Source: Todiramphus chloris collaris (taxonomy: Eukaryota; Chordata; Aves; Coraciiformes; Alcedinidae). From it: DNA of 64,000 nt. Made by a program: the position numbers and the translations under genes. Under the pieces are notes generated by a model, which made no database searches, was not told the origin of the DNA, and worked only from the letters and a program-made list of their open reading frames with translations. Where the stretch lies: NCBI GenBank assembly GCA_025345505.1, contig JANVCC010000261.1, forward strand, positions 4,164,929-4,228,928. The letters are read 5' to 3'. Positions 1 to 13,517 of this stretch are shown here, piece by piece (position 1 is the stretch's first letter; every line of letters starts with the position of its first letter).

Positions 1-204
1 CACAAGAAAGTCACTTGTGTTTAAAAAGCCGAACGCCCAGAAAAATAACTGTGATATCCTTTCCTTTCTACTCAGCTAATACCATGCTTAGTCCTCCAGC
101 AGATGCTTCGCTCCGAGCCGTGTGAGAATACTCTATTATTGACACCACTTACACAACCCAATGTCGTACAAAATACAATTCGGTCTGAGCTTCACAAGTT
201 ATGA

Positions 205-280
205 GCCATTCGCTGCCCTTGATCTGGGTGAGGAACTCCCATTGATCTCAGGGAGAAATGTGAGCACTAGAAAGCCCTCA
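205..280. mobile_element. Possible old palindromic MITE fragment
   Basis: The core GAACTCCCATTGATCTCAG, followed by GGGAGAAATGTGAGCACT, resembles the 'AACTCCCATTGACTTCAATGGGAGTT' core of short non-autonomous palindromic elements that I recall as abundant in turtles, crocodilians and birds. The ends are too decayed to place, and no target duplication is visible. It could also be a chance resemblance. Confidence 0.3.
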
Positions 281-3200
281 AAAATAAACTACAGACCAAT
301 ACTGCAACAGCAGGAAATGGACTAGATGAATGAATATGCCTGTTCCATCTCTAATTTCTATGATTAAAGTGTGTGATCAAAGGCAACACAAGGCTCTAAG
401 TATTACCACATTCAAAGGAGAAACCACGTCCAAGGAGTAACACATTTCAGTAAGTGAGAGGCAAATGCCTTAGAAATTCCTCCAGTCAGTGGCTGCATTT
501 CCTTCAATTTTTCCAGGTTATTCCTCAATGTAGAGGAAATCAAAGCTTGTTGTATAGACCTTATAATACTAGACAGAGACTCTATCAGGTTTCCCTCTAC
601 CAACACTATTTTTAGAAAAGGGGAATGTAAATTGTTTCTCTTTGAAAATAATTCTACTAAAGTTAAATCCAGACACAGGTACTTACTGTTTTAATTATCA
701 CTTACCAAAAAAAAAATCTGATCTAATGAAAGTTCAAAGTAAACTAAAGGGTCTTACAGGGCAGAAGGAGATATATTATTGACATAAGAAACACATATGA
801 TTAGATCCCTGTCCTTCAGTGAGAACTGTGTGAATCTATGAGCTATGTGGGATTAACTGTCTACCTGCATCTTCTCCACTGACTTTTCAACAGCTCAAAG
901 GATCAAGGCCTGGCTTGACTTCTGAGGCAACACCCTGACATAGTGGTCCCTTTGGGAGACTCGCGTGCCTGGATTGCAGAACGCGAAGAGTGATTCAGGC
1001 CACCTACAAGGGCTTCCAAATCCTCGATCTCTGCACAGTCCCTGAAGGGAAGGTTGGATTCAGGCTAGGATGCAGAGGAATATAATTTTGTTGGTGCACC
1101 CATCTATCCCACATTTGCACAGGGACTCTGAGCAATTTGCTTTCTGCAAGACTGACTGTGCTTTTGAAACCAGATGCAAGAATGGACATTTAAACCCATT
1201 TAAGCATGTTAGCAGGTCCAAATACAACTTTGAAGTCTGCAGTTTTGACTGTCTGTGGAATTTGCAGTTAGTTTGTGTTCTTGGTAGCTCCTCATATTGC
1301 CACAGACTATCACTTGGAGTGTTCAAAGAAAGGGAAAGGATCAGAGAAAGGAAGGGTTGGTGTTGTTTGGTTGTTTTCCTTCTCCTTTCAGATGTCACTG
1401 TGAAGTTTATCTCCCTAGGAGCCCATCAAATATTTGATCTTTCTTGTCTCAGGATTCTAGAGACCTATTTAAATCCACAGGTTTCTCTTAGTGGATGTAG
1501 CAATATAGAATTACTGACATGAAAATCCCAATCACACCGAAATGAGAATAAATTCCTGCAAGGATGTACATTTTTTATATGCCTAGAATTGTTGTTTGTG
1601 TTTCCAAGAGTGCATGATCTCTTTTACCTTCCTAACTCTTTCCCTTACACTTTGTAGCTTACTAACACACGGCACAGCGTACCCTTTTGCAAGGAAGAAG
1701 GAAACAACAGTATATGCAGTACAGCTATCCCCAAAAAAATAATGTCTGCTAATGACATAAATATGTTAGAAATTGTTGAATCAAGCTCCAGAAGAAAAAG
1801 CATATAAGGATGAAATTTTTGCTTTTGGACTCATTCTACCATGACTAGTCTATTAAGACATAAATGATGGTTTCAATAAAAATTGGTCAAAGAAGAAATC
1901 TCTCCATTCCACCAACCACCTACAAGAGGTAGGGTCTTTTTTGGGCTCTTGTTTTGGGGTGCCAGCTGTTTGCTATCAGTACAGTCTGTGCTACAGTTCA
2001 TGCAATTTTGTACAAAAATCCTGCCTCCTTGTAAAGAGTTTGGGATGATCACCCAACCAGCTAATATAAATTATGCACAAGGCACATTCAAACTGCATGA
2101 ATATCATGATAATCCTCAATTTCCCATTTTTTGTCTAATCCTCTTCTTCTTTTCCTTCCCACTCCTACACTTTTTCAATCCTTACACGCTTCCCAACAAA
2201 TCAGTGAATTGTCTCCACTGGCTTTCCTGCTGCCATGGTTTTATTATGCTTACAACCAGTTTGTGTTCTAGTGCTTGATTAGACACAGAGACTCAGATTA
2301 AATACATTGATAACCATCACCCTTGAAGGTATAACTAGGCACAAAGCAAATTGGTTTTTCATGCACATTTTAATAGCTGCTTCATTTTATATGGCACATT
2401 CTTGGCTCCAGAAGGCTATCAGAAAGAGCTCTTACAGTGAGGAGGGAGCACACACTGTAGCGTTGTGCAGCACACTTCAGCAAGTGAACAAGTTCTAACA
2501 ATAGCACTGCAGAGCGAGAGCTGTTAAAAACGGCTTCTAATTTTACTCAACTGGAACAATACTGTTCAGATCTTTATTTTTATCCTTCTTTACTCTGGGG
2601 ACAAGGTGTTAACTCATTTGAAGGGTATGGCCCTTCAAGTCCGCACCACAAAACAACCACAATACAATTGCTCTTTGTGTTCGCCTCGCTTTACCATGAG
2701 TTACTCAGATCTTCAATTAACTAAACAGAGAAGTGGCAATCATGTCACTGTGAGACACCAGAGACTTGCAGTCAATAATCCCCAGGAAGCAGCCAGGCAA
2801 CATTAGCCAACTAAATCCTAACACAAGATTGCATGTAATTTTCCAAATAGATATTTCAGATTCTTCAGGATGCTGTTTCTGGATATATTTTGGCTTTGAA
2901 TTAACTCGTTTCTACAATATTCATAGTTTCTATTCCCCAAACAAAAATATGTTCATTAGACATCTTTTCCTCTTAGGAGTCTTACTACAATTTTGCTTCC
3001 GTTTATTCTAACAGATATTGACTGACCCTTTTGAAAAAGATTGTGCAGACTTGGCAGGAGCCTTTTTATGTATTTATAAAATAGACAAAGTAATCAGAAA
3101 TTCTAGAAATGTAGGAATAGACTTTGTACAAGATGTGACAACTTTACAAAATCAAGAATTATCCTGCAAGAGAAGACTATTTCACTAACCTCTAGTGTCA

Positions 3201-4482
3201 GTTCTGGTGGTAATGTGTGATAGAAAAGCACTGATGACGCAGAAAGTCATAATGGTAAACAGTAAGAATCACTGCAGGTCAACTATGGAAAGAATGGGGA
3301 CCAGGAAAGTAAAAATAACTTTACAATGAAGCTGGTTTTAACAAACAGGATTTTTAGCATGATTTTTTAATTTTTTTTTTTTTTTTACCAACTAAAACTG
3401 TAGTTTGAAAATTCTGAAATTAAGGTGTACTGTTATTTAATAATATTTAAAATACTAAAATGAAATACTTCTTTGATGCAAACTTTTGTCCGATTTTCAT
3501 CTCTGACACTTCCAAGATTTTAATTTTTTAGCCTTAGATCACCTGGGTAGTATTCCTTCTTTTCCTGATGAACTTCAGTGATTCAAATAACCTTCAGAAG
3601 AAAAATCTTACAAAACCAGATGATATGAATTTAAAAAAAAATAAATCTATTTCTATTCCACTTCCAGCCACTTCCACGTGAGTAGTGTGACCTCAATTTA
3701 GTGCGTTCAACTTTACCAGTATCAACCAGCATTAGAGAGCACTGGGGAAAACATTCCATTTCAAGAATGATAAAAAAGTCGTGGATTTGGTCTCACATGA
3801 AATATCATCAAACTCAGGCTGAAGACCTGGTGCAGATGATGTGCCATTCATGAAGAAAATGAACTTGTATTTTAACTGGCATCTCCTTGAGTGTCTGAGC
3901 TGTTGCCCTCGTGAGTAAGCTGCTCCCTTAGGTTCCAGTTTGCCTCTGCCTCTCTTTTTATGGAAAATTTGTGTGGCCTGTTTTAGTTCCGGGGTCTTCC
4001 AGGAGTTTTTTTCTGATTCATCATGTTTTGCAAGAAAAACAGGCTGTTAATTAGTCTCTTACTCTCCATTGCAGGAGTGACCTAGTTTGACCAATAAGTG
4101 AAAGCGGACTAGAAAAGAACCAAATAGCATCATCACACAGTATTGTGTGTCCTTTGGGTCAGGCATCTGTCTTGTTCTTGGTAACTGCCGCCAGCTTCCT
4201 AGAGGGAAACTGGACACATGCAGTGTGACCAAGCAGACACCCTTTTTCACTGATCTCCATCTACAGACAGGGATATAACTTCCTTCCATTGTGCAGGTTC
4301 TTATTCTGGCAAACCAGTTGCCCATTATTGTTTCTGCAATCCTCTGCTTGTCTCTCCCGTCCTCTCTCCCCACTAAAACCATGTGGCTAGATCTCTGATC
4401 AGAGAAACACTTCTTTTCCTCTTGTCATTGCCTTCACTTTCTGCCTTGACCATGTGATCCAAGGACATTGGCATAAATTGGG
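281..4482. other. Unique AT-rich sequence, no gene seen
   Basis: No repeat or gene is recognised here apart from a 16-nt T run at 3371-3386. The 150-codon open frame at 1070-1522 (+) is the longest in the window. It is rich in Cys, Leu and Ser, has no recognisable domain and is overlapped by open frames on the other strand, so I treat it as chance. Short splice-like motifs occur, but no pair forms a convincing exon. Confidence 0.7.
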
Positions 4483-4590
4483 GAAAAAAGAAAACATACA
4501 CAAAAAACCCACAACCAATCAAACAAAAAACACAAACAAAAAGGAAACAAAACCAAAACCAATCAAAGAAAAAACAAACCCAAAAATAAA
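4483..4590. repeat. A/C-rich low-complexity tract (CAAA-like)
   Basis: This tract of about 100 nt is built from AAAAC, CAAA and ACCAA words and has almost no T or G. The related but shorter tracts at 16566-16600, 32810-32840 and 45685-45702 have similar composition. It is simple sequence with no period clean enough to name as a microsatellite. Confidence 0.8.
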
Positions 4591-7500
4591 TTGCATACAT
4601 TTTAATATTTCTATCTCTGGTCAAATGACTATCCATGGAAAGTAGTAGAATGTAGGATTAAAGCAATTGGAAGAGGAATGTTTTGGAGGAGCTAAGTAGC
4701 AGAAGTGTCAAAGCAAAAGTACAGGTTTTCTAGACCTCTTCTAGCCCTGCCAAACCATCTACAAGCAGGTGGACAGGCCAGGTCAAATGAAGGATGCTAG
4801 TGTGCAAAATAAAATATATAAGTTTTTTTCTCATACCAAGCCTGAAGTCTCCTTTGACCTCTATGAATTTCCACTGAATCGAATGTACTGCAGTTCAGCC
4901 TTTCTGTCATTTGTTGTCAGGCTCATTCAACAAGCCTAGGGTCATGAGACCTCACAGGTTGGGCTCAAAGAGCAGCTGGGAAGTCCAAAATAGCATCCTT
5001 CTTGTCTGTACTAACAGAGAAGGTGGAAATTAAATGGACATGGAAGCTGAATTCCCTCTCATCTCTAGAAGCTTACTGCAGACAAGTCAGGATGGAGGAA
5101 AGTTGTGGTATAGCTGTGTGGCTGCTAATCATGCTCTTTCTGTTACGTGGTTGAAGACTTGAATCAGGAGGTCTGTCACTTGAGTACTTTTCAAGAATAG
5201 TAAACTACTCTGAGAGCAAATATACTTTCTACAAAATGGCTGGAAAATTAGAAGGAATCTAGCACTATGTTTTGGTTTGGCACATCACCGTTACATTGTA
5301 GGGAAGCTGTAGTGGATGGACACAGAAGTCCATCTTTTGCAGACAAAAGTTATGAGTCTGACTAGAAATCATCAAACAGATTGGCTGAAATTCTAGTGAA
5401 GTATATAGAAGAGAAGCCCAACAGTCGTGTAATATTCACTGAATGGCATCTGCAGCTACTTGCTGTAATTATTTTCCAACCATGACAAGTCAACGTTCAG
5501 AAGAGGAAAAACATTTATATCCAGTATCCAGAATAATGGAAAGTTCATACTTGTCTGTCTCCATTTTCCTGAGCCAATATCATCCCTGTGGTTCTGCTTT
5601 CTCAATTAAGATGACTCTCCTGTGATGGGATCATTTCATGTATTGGTGGTGTAAATCAGCAGGACTGCAGTTGATAGAGGGTTGAAGATATGAGATGGTT
5701 GGTAGTTTCGAGCTAGTTTGAGATAGGATGGCAAGGCCTACTTACACGAGCAGCACGGTGGATTGTGGGTGAGTGTGTTGTTTAAATTGATACAACATGT
5801 TAGCATTTAGTTTCTAAAACTAACTAAAAATTTCTGCTCATAGTTAATTCATAAAATCCAAGGCCTGTTGTTCTTCTGAGCTTCTCCAAAGGTTGTAAAC
5901 TGGAAGAAGAGACATAAGAGCTTCAAGAGTCTGATTCTTTTTTCACTACTGTTTTTCCATTATAGCTGTTTTTCTTAACTGAGTAATCCTCAAAATAGTC
6001 TAAGATTTAATCTTTATGTTACAATTTGTTTATGAGAAGATGATGTCTGGTGGCTAGCATTTTAGACAGAAGAAACAACAAAATTTCTTGGAGCAGAGCT
6101 TTAAAATGAGAAAACCCACAGATCATACTCCTTTTTCATAAGCTGACCCTCACTGAAACATCCTTATTCTCTTTTTCTCTTAGTACAATTTTTACTTTTC
6201 CCACCCAGTCAGATTACTTTCCATGGCCCAGCATGATATTACTTCTTCCAAGAAAATGTAGGCTTAGAAAATGAGACATTGTCATTACAAATTTATCAAG
6301 AACAGTGTTCCAAGGAGCATCTGCAAATTTGATCCAGGGCAAAATGGTCATTTCCGCTCATAAACACAGAAGAAATGGCAATATCCTGAATCTGTTCTGT
6401 GAAAATCCACTTCTTTTTCACTGATGTTTTCTAGGCACTAAAATTAGACCTCGCTCTGCCAACGTCAGGATGTATCACTGCATCTGTCAATGGCATTAAA
6501 AGGCAATGGGAATATCCAGAATGGTCAGCAGAAAAGAGTGTGGAACTTGATAGTAGTGGCACTACAGAGAATCAGGAACTGTGTCCAGACTCAAAACTGC
6601 TATTAGTGAAATCCCAGTTGTTGCCCCCATTAGTCTTCTTGTCTTCTCTCCTTTCTGTTTCACACATCACTTTGAAGCAGTAGTTATTCCAACAAAATAC
6701 GATAAAACAATATTGGTCTCAAAATCAATCTGAGAGGAGAATTGGACCTTAGTCTCCAAAAGTATGGAGGAAAATGCTAGAGCTGGCAGACCATAAGCAG
6801 CTAATGGGCACAACCAGCCAGTGATACCAGCCAGTGGCATACAGACATCCCCCAAAAGAAAGGTACTTTCAGAGTCTGGGCCCTAGAAGAGGAAATTAGC
6901 AGTCATATCTCTGGATACTCAAAATAAATCTTCTTCATTAGAATGCACTTATATGCACTTGATTTTTCACTAAAGTTTATTTTCCATTACCTTACTTTCC
7001 TTGAGTATTTTGGCACTTTAGAAGAAAAAGTAGTGAATATGCAGCCTTGTGGGGCTCAGGTTTTGATTCCTGTTCCCTTCTGTAAATAAAAGAAAAACAA
7101 AATAATGGAAGCTTGACTCGAGCAAGTGAATAAATGAATTTATAAGGGATAAGCTAATTTGTGGACTGCCTGCAATTACGAATGTTTATTAACTAGTCTG
7201 TCTGGCTTTTGGAGGGGAGGAGTGCGGGAATCCCTGGAGCAAACCAACTCAAATATAATTATCAGTCAAAAGAAAAAAAATAAAAAGCTCAATCAGAATA
7301 CTAAACAGTATGAAACTTCCAGTATTACTGGTGGGCTTAACATGGCTTGAACTGAGCAAGCTTTACGTGCGCAGTGGTCCTGTTGACTGCTCAGGAACCA
7401 CTAGCATGACTAAGGGGATATCAGGATGCTCTGTCCTGCTGAGATAAAAAACAGGTGCCCAAAGCCCAATCCAGCAGCAGACGAAAGCATGTGAGTACAC

Positions 7501-10500
7501 TTACTGACTTCAAAGGCACAGCCCACATGTTTAATGTTAAGGATGTGCTAAAGTCTTTTGCTGAACTGGAGCCCATGAGATTTCTGAGGTCTTCCCTCCC
7601 AATGACTGCGGGGTTAGCTAAGTAGCACGTAAAGTCTGTATTTCCCCAAAGGACTGCATCAAGATTTTCTCCTGCTGCTTTGGAAAAAAATAACAGTATC
7701 TTAAAAAAATGTTTTCTCTTAGAAAGTCTGACTTAGGAGAGAACTTCCCCACAAATGGTCTTAAGAGAAAAATCTAAAAAAACCCCACTAAAATACTTAT
7801 TTCTGTGGTGCCAGTATGTTACAGACAGGTTCATTACTGCCCATATCTCACATGTTAATGCTTAGAGATGCTGGATTCAGCAATGAAACAAACATCTATA
7901 GCACACACAGCTTTTTAATCTATGTACTCCAAGATATTTTAAAGTAGCTAATGACTTGCATAGACTCCATACACACAGCACTGTGAATGACTATTTGAGT
8001 GCACAACCAGTTCTGGATGTGCAAGCCACATGGTTGAACAAACCAGAAGATAGCTGGGCAAGTGGTCATTTGTACATATAAATTACCCTATTACAGACCA
8101 GCCTTGGCAGGAATACCTACAGCTGTAGACAGTTACAGTTAGTAGATGTGAATACAGACCTTGGTCTTCCCTTTTTTAATATATAGGAATGTAGGATGAG
8201 AAGGGAACTCCTGGTGCTGTGAATCAATCTCCTGCAATCTTAGACAATGTAGCCCCTTCCTGAGCTGATTGAGCTTCTTACTGAACTACACTGGGTATCT
8301 TTTTTACCTTTGCTGTTTCTCATTGAAAAGAATTTCATTCTAATTTCCAGTTTGAATGTATTCATGTACAGTTTACAAACAATTACTCCTGTGTCAGTAT
8401 TGTCCTTTACGTTAACCAGCTTTTCTGTCTTCCTGGGGCTTCCTTCTTTCATGCGTGTGTACACTGAGAAAAATTCATTCATCTCCCACTCAATCTTTTT
8501 CTCTTTATGAGCTAATTGGATTCATATTTCTTCATCTGTGCCGGCACAGCCCCTAGACAGGTGTGGTGCTCAGACTGCATCACCCGAGGAACAATTCAGG
8601 CTGGCAGAGTGATTTAGTGACACACCTGTGAGTCAACATTTCTGCCCAGCTTTCCCTGTGCTGAAAGTCAGTAGTCATCTGTCTTATGCTCTTTCCAGCA
8701 GTCACTGACTCCTGGCTGTTTAAAGCACTACATTATAACTAGGGGGGAAAAAATAGCCCTTTAAGACAAAGATTTCACCTTAAAAAAAAAAATAAAAATC
8801 CAGCTTTTAGAAACTGGATTATTATTTATTCTAACTATGTGGTTCCTGACCTTCAGCATGAACAGAGCACTTCACAGTGTTTGCCTGGGCTGTCATTAGG
8901 CAGTAGTCTCCTGCTGCTGCCAGCACTTTGCACTATGTCCACTGTTCTACATATGTCTTTCATGCCTGACCATTGAGTGTGTTTCCTGGCTCATCTCTGA
9001 AAGGCCTACATTTCATTTAAGCCTCTCCTAAATCCAAAAGTATGTTTACTTGTCCCCTTGAACTCAAGAATGTATGTTGCACACCAAAGTCACTGCGCAC
9101 GCCACACAGAAAAAAAGTAACATCCTGTAGTCTTTTATTCTGAAGTGATTAATGCTGGAGGATGAGTCATTCCACTGTTCCTAGCACATTTGTTTCAGCT
9201 GCCTGAAGTGTCTCATGAGGGATGGAAAGGTACTGTAACATACTGAGGGATTTCATCTCCTGTTCCAGGGTCCCAGCTGCTTTGTATTTGCAATAGGATA
9301 TACAGCATATGTGTATGTCAACCCAAGAAACGTTCATAAGCATTACTATTTTCTTCATGAGCAGTGCAGTTTCAATGATAAAGGATATCTGGTTTAATTT
9401 ACTTAGTATCAGCTCGTTCACATTACTTTCTAATGTATTGTGGTGAGATCTCGTGTTCATGCTGCACCCAAAGGCAAAATAATTGGATTTCTGTATTCCA
9501 AAAGCTCAGCCATTTCATACTTTCCAGTATGTGTTTCAGAGCTCTGGTGACAATTGTTGTGTCCTGCTTCCTTTATTTCTTCTCATAGCACTCCTTCTAA
9601 GACCCTGCATGAGCTGTGTCCATACAACACTTGACTTTGATGTTCAATTCTAAAAGGTGCCTAAATTCATCTTGTGCCCACATGCACAAAGCCCCTTGTT
9701 TCTGCAACACTAAAGATAAGCATTTGAAAGTCCAGCCCTCCATGAAGACTGGTCAGCCTTCAATGCCAAAGTCCAAGCCTTCCCTCTGCCTAGTGCCAGG
9801 TACAATTAAAAATTCATCATGGTACAAATCCCAAATGAGAGCATCACCAATGTTTTGTTGGTAGGAGGATCTGCCAGATACAACTGGTTTTCACTTACAC
9901 CCGCACAGTCCATCTTATTCCCAGAATGGATTAGCACAGAAAGCAAAAAAAATCAGCTTCCCATTAGCTGAAACAATCTCATTCACTCTATTTTATTTTT
10001 TTTTCCCCTAAAGACTTGTTAGTTTCATAGACTTACAATATAAATTTGATCTTCCCTAAATTTCAAAAGCAGAAGATTTGTAATAATTTATTGCAGACAT
10101 TTAAGGGAGAGGGATGTAGGATGTTGACACTAAAGTATCACTTGTATGGGTTTTGCTTTGGGCATAAGTTTGCGATGCTTGGTCCCAAGGAACACTCTCA
10201 GTTGTTTAAAGGTGTGTCTATGTAGACATAGCCACCATAGTTCTAGGGCTGCTCTGCTTGATAGTACTTAAAGCCTGATATATCATTTACATTTTTCTTT
10301 ACTCCTTCAAATGCCTGTTTCTTGGTATCTCACCATACGCCCACTATGTGCTAACTGTCTCAAGAGTTCACAGGCTTCCGATAAGCATGTGCAGAATCTA
10401 GAAAGATAAGTTAGGCATCCCTATAAATCACTGAACTTCTTCCCACCCTTTAGTTCCTAAACACTCTACATTTTTTGGAGTGCAGCTGGAGTCTCTCAAA

Positions 10501-11603
10501 AGTCAACAGATGTCTGGTGTCAGAAGCATGAGTTTTCTCACCAGCTCTCTGTGCTTGTTTCGACAGGTGTATTGTTACCTCTTCTTTGCAGGACTGACAG
10601 TTCCGGCTGCCCAGTCTTCACTGGAGCTAATGAAACTATGTTCTCACTGTCTACATCTCCAAAGTGTTTCTATCTTCGGCTCACTGTGAGGCATCCTCCT
10701 CAACCTCCTCTGATACCTGCTTTCTTTGGCTTTGCATGTTGGGCTAAAGCCTGAGTGACTGTTGTCCTTCCTTTTTCACACTGAGGATATTTTGGTGTTG
10801 GACTGGAGCACAGTCCAACAAAGTCCACAAAGATTTGTGGGTCCCTAGCTTTTTACATGGGAAGTCATATGTCATTCTTAATTGAAGCTAATTGAAACTA
10901 TTTTTCTAATTATGATTATTGCATAAAATCAGCCGCATCATTACACTCACACATACACAGTGCTAAAGGATCATACCTCAGGAATACTGTTTCTTAGAGA
11001 AAGAGGTAAGAAAAAGGCATTTGGTGTAACAGCAGAGAGAATGGGAAGTACCAACAGGTTCAGTACCTTTATTTTGCTTAGAATACAAATCCAGAACACC
11101 TAGTCACACCTTTACTGCCTGACAGTGGCCCTTCACAGTGCTCTTCAGCAGGGACATCCTGACTGCAAAGACAAGATATGAAGGAGAAGGATAGAGCAAG
11201 ACCATCCTTGTGAAGCTCAGATGAAGAAACTAGAGAAAGGGAAAGAGAATTTTTTTTTATTTAACTGCCTCTCTGCACAGAGCTGAATCCTGTCAAAAGT
11301 TCACCAACTTGTAATCATTTGGTGACATTTTTGGCATCTTTTTATTTTTTGCCTTTGGCACATGACTGACAGTGAGGAGAGGACCCAGCCTAACAGTAAT
11401 GTTCCCAAGTGGAAAAATAGGTGTGAGAGGACGTTTCTCCAATTGTTATTATCAAGCAAGTAGTGAAGAATATATTTTCAGCATTTCTCCTAGCACAGGG
11501 TCCCTGCTCTAGCTGAGTGTTCATAAGAGCTCCAATCTCTTGTTTCATGATTTCTTTATTGATGGCCCATGCTTGTCTATGGACTCAGGATATTTTTATT
11601 GTA
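4591..11603. other. Unique sequence, no gene seen
   Basis: This is seven kilobases of ordinary AT-rich sequence. Open frames stay under 100 codons and look random. There is no CpG-rich promoter, tRNA or recognisable interspersed repeat. A few short A or T runs occur, for example near 8780 and 11250. Confidence 0.65.
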
Positions 11604-12216
11604 TGTCTACCGTGGTTTGAACCCAACGAGCAGCCAAACACCACACAGCTGTACGCTCACCCTCCCCGCACCCTGGGGGTTGGGGGAGAGAGTTGGAAGT
11701 GTACAGTTAAGCAGACTTGTAGGTTGAGATAATAAGAATTTAATAAATGAAATAAAATAGAATTAAAATACTAATGACAATGATAATAATAGTAAAAATA
11801 GGATATACAAACAAATGATGCACAATGCAACTGTTCACTGCCTTCTGACAAATGCCCAGCCTGTTCCCAGCTAGCAATCCTGGAGGAGAGAAAATCCCAA
11901 AAGTGCAATCCTAGAAGATCCCCCACTTCCCAGCCCACCCTCATCTATATACTGAGCCTGACATTGTATGATGTAGAATATTCCATTGGCCAGTTTTGGT
12001 CCATTGCTCTGGCTATGCTCCCTCCCAGCTTCTTGAGCACCTGCGTGCTAGCACAACATGGGAAGTTGAAAAGTCCTTGATTTCTTAGCAACAACTAAAA
12101 ACATCAGTATATTATCAACATTCTTCTCATACCAATTTCCATACTCAATTCAAAACACCACACTATTCTAGCTACTAAGAAGAAAAATTAGCTCTACCCC
12201 AGCTGGAACCAGGACA
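11604..12216 (-). mobile_element. Solo LTR of an avian endogenous retrovirus
   Basis: Read on the minus strand, it begins TGTCCTGGTTCCAGCTGGGG and ends near GGTTCAAACCACG, close to the TGTCCTGGTTTCAGCTGGGA...GGTTTAACCACGACA layout I remember for an LTR family widespread in neoavian birds. Parts are in the expected order: a U3 with the AAGAAGCTGGGAGGGAGCA block, a TATATA box (11946-11951), an ATTAAA-type poly(A) signal (complement of 11739-11744) and the conserved TCTCAACCTACAAG block. No retroviral internal region lies on either side, so this is a solo LTR of about 610 bp. Target duplications are not clear, and the boundary at 11604 is uncertain by a few bases. It is clearly diverged from the remembered consensus, so it is probably tens of millions of years old. 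The class (II or III) is undecided. Confidence 0.85.
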
Positions 12217-13227
12217 ATGCCACTTGCACTTGGTCATATTTCCCCAGTCTAATACTGCCATTTACCAGAGCTATTGGGATTATATCGGGCCTGGCTATAG
12301 ACTATAGCTGAAATAAAAGTATTTCTATCCATTGAAGGAAAGAGAGGACAACCTAAACAATTTTAGAGAAGGCAACCCTGAATTTATGAGTGGGATCAGG
12401 AGCAGTTGTCAGCAGGATCAGGGGATCCCAGGCTATGGTCTGAGTTGGATGTTGGTCTAATGTCATGGCTGCAAGACTCATTTTAACAACAAGCAGGGTG
12501 GCTGCATCCAGACTGCTTATGCAGAAAGATCCCTGTTTTGTGCTGTCCCCTAACTCACATGCAGAAATTATCTGGAAAATGTTTGTTGATATTGCTGGAG
12601 CAATAGCAGAGACTCTGCAAACAAATAAACTGAACAATCATCAAGCACTGCTCAAGGCTTGGCCTCGTAGTGTTTACTGGTATAGGTGCAGCCTACAGCT
12701 CTCAGAGAAATCTGTTCACTTTGTCATCAATGCAGCCCTGTTGTCAGCAGAATAAGCATTTATCTTTTTTTGGCATTCATATTCCTTTATTTTTGTTCAG
12801 ATTGCACCTAGGTTTCTCTCCACTTCATTAAGTTTGCAGGCACAGTATCGGGGCATCTGTTATGGCATCTGCATGTGATTTGTTTTCTTCCACTGTCTCA
12901 TTTCTAACTCCTCTCTTTGACTCTTTACAGAGACTATAAATTCTTGCACTGATGCAAAGGACAGTTTTATTTGGAAACCCCTCAGTCCTGACATCTACCT
13001 CTCTTATTTTTTCAGTAAGTAGGTGCTGCTTTTTTTGACTTCAGGATCTAGTATCTTCTTTCATACCAACCTCAGGACACCACAGAAGGAAATGATATAA
13101 AAATCCCCTCATGTTAAGTGGCTCTTTATTAACAGAGATAGTTTCAGAGATGCTGCACTTGCAGCCCACTAGCTATGCAAAGGCTGACTGCCTCAGACTC
13201 CTTTCAAGCTCTTTCTCCTCACAATCT
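12217..13227. other. Spacer between LTR and CR1
   Basis: Unique sequence. Overlapping open frames of 94 to 96 codons on the two strands at 12353-12755 are mirror shadows of each other and match no family I know. The segment 13111-13227 is in frame with the CR1 ORF2 remnant that follows, but I cannot show it belongs to the element. Confidence 0.55.
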
Positions 13228-13450
13228 GTAGTCCTTGGACTTCATATTAGAAAGCATTTCTTTACAAAGGGAGTGGGCAATCACTCAAACAGGCTTCCTA
13301 GAGAGGTGGTTGATGCCTCAAGCCTGTCAGTGTTCGAGAGACATTTAAACAATGCCCTTAACAATGTGCTTTAACTTTTGGTCATCACTGAAATGGTCAG
13401 GCAGTTGAACTAGATGGTTGTTGTAGATCCCTTGCAACTTAACTCCTCTC
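13228..13450 (+). mobile_element. CR1 LINE, 5'-truncated 3' end with ORF2 C-terminus
   Basis: CR1 is the main LINE of bird genomes. The translated segment 13231-13374 reads LGLHIRKHFFTKG, then NRLPREVVDA, then LSVFERHLNNAL and a stop. This matches the CR1 ORF2 C-terminus (pattern RKxFFTxxVxxHWNRLPREVVxxPSLxVFKxRL). After the stop comes the 3' UTR: GGTCATCACTGAAATGGTCA, GGCAGTTGAACTAGATGG, then TTGTAGATCCCTTGCAACTT. This is the usual CR1 tail ending before a short TTCTA-like repeat. Only about 220 bp is preserved, which is typical 5' truncation. The last 50 or so codons keep their reading frame despite many substitutions. The 3' UTR type suggests a subfamily active in Neoaves (J- or E-like, from memory). 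Confidence 0.9.
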
Positions 13451-13517
13451 TTCTTTTCTCTTTTTCCCTTCCCTTTCCTTTCCTTCCCTTCCGTTTCCTT
13501 CCCTTCCCTTCCTTCTC
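13445..13517 (+). repeat. Polypyrimidine tract grown from the CR1 tail
   Basis: About 70 nt of pure C/T, mostly CCTTTCC and CCCTT words, begins exactly where the CR1 3' terminal repeat should be. I infer that the short TTCT-type tail of CR1 seeded it by slippage. Confidence 0.85.

Noticed and set aside
1070-1522. 150-codon open frame, plus strand, the longest in the window
   Set aside because: There is no recognisable domain, the composition is odd, and the opposite strand is also partly open. Frames of this size are expected by chance in 64 kb on six frames.
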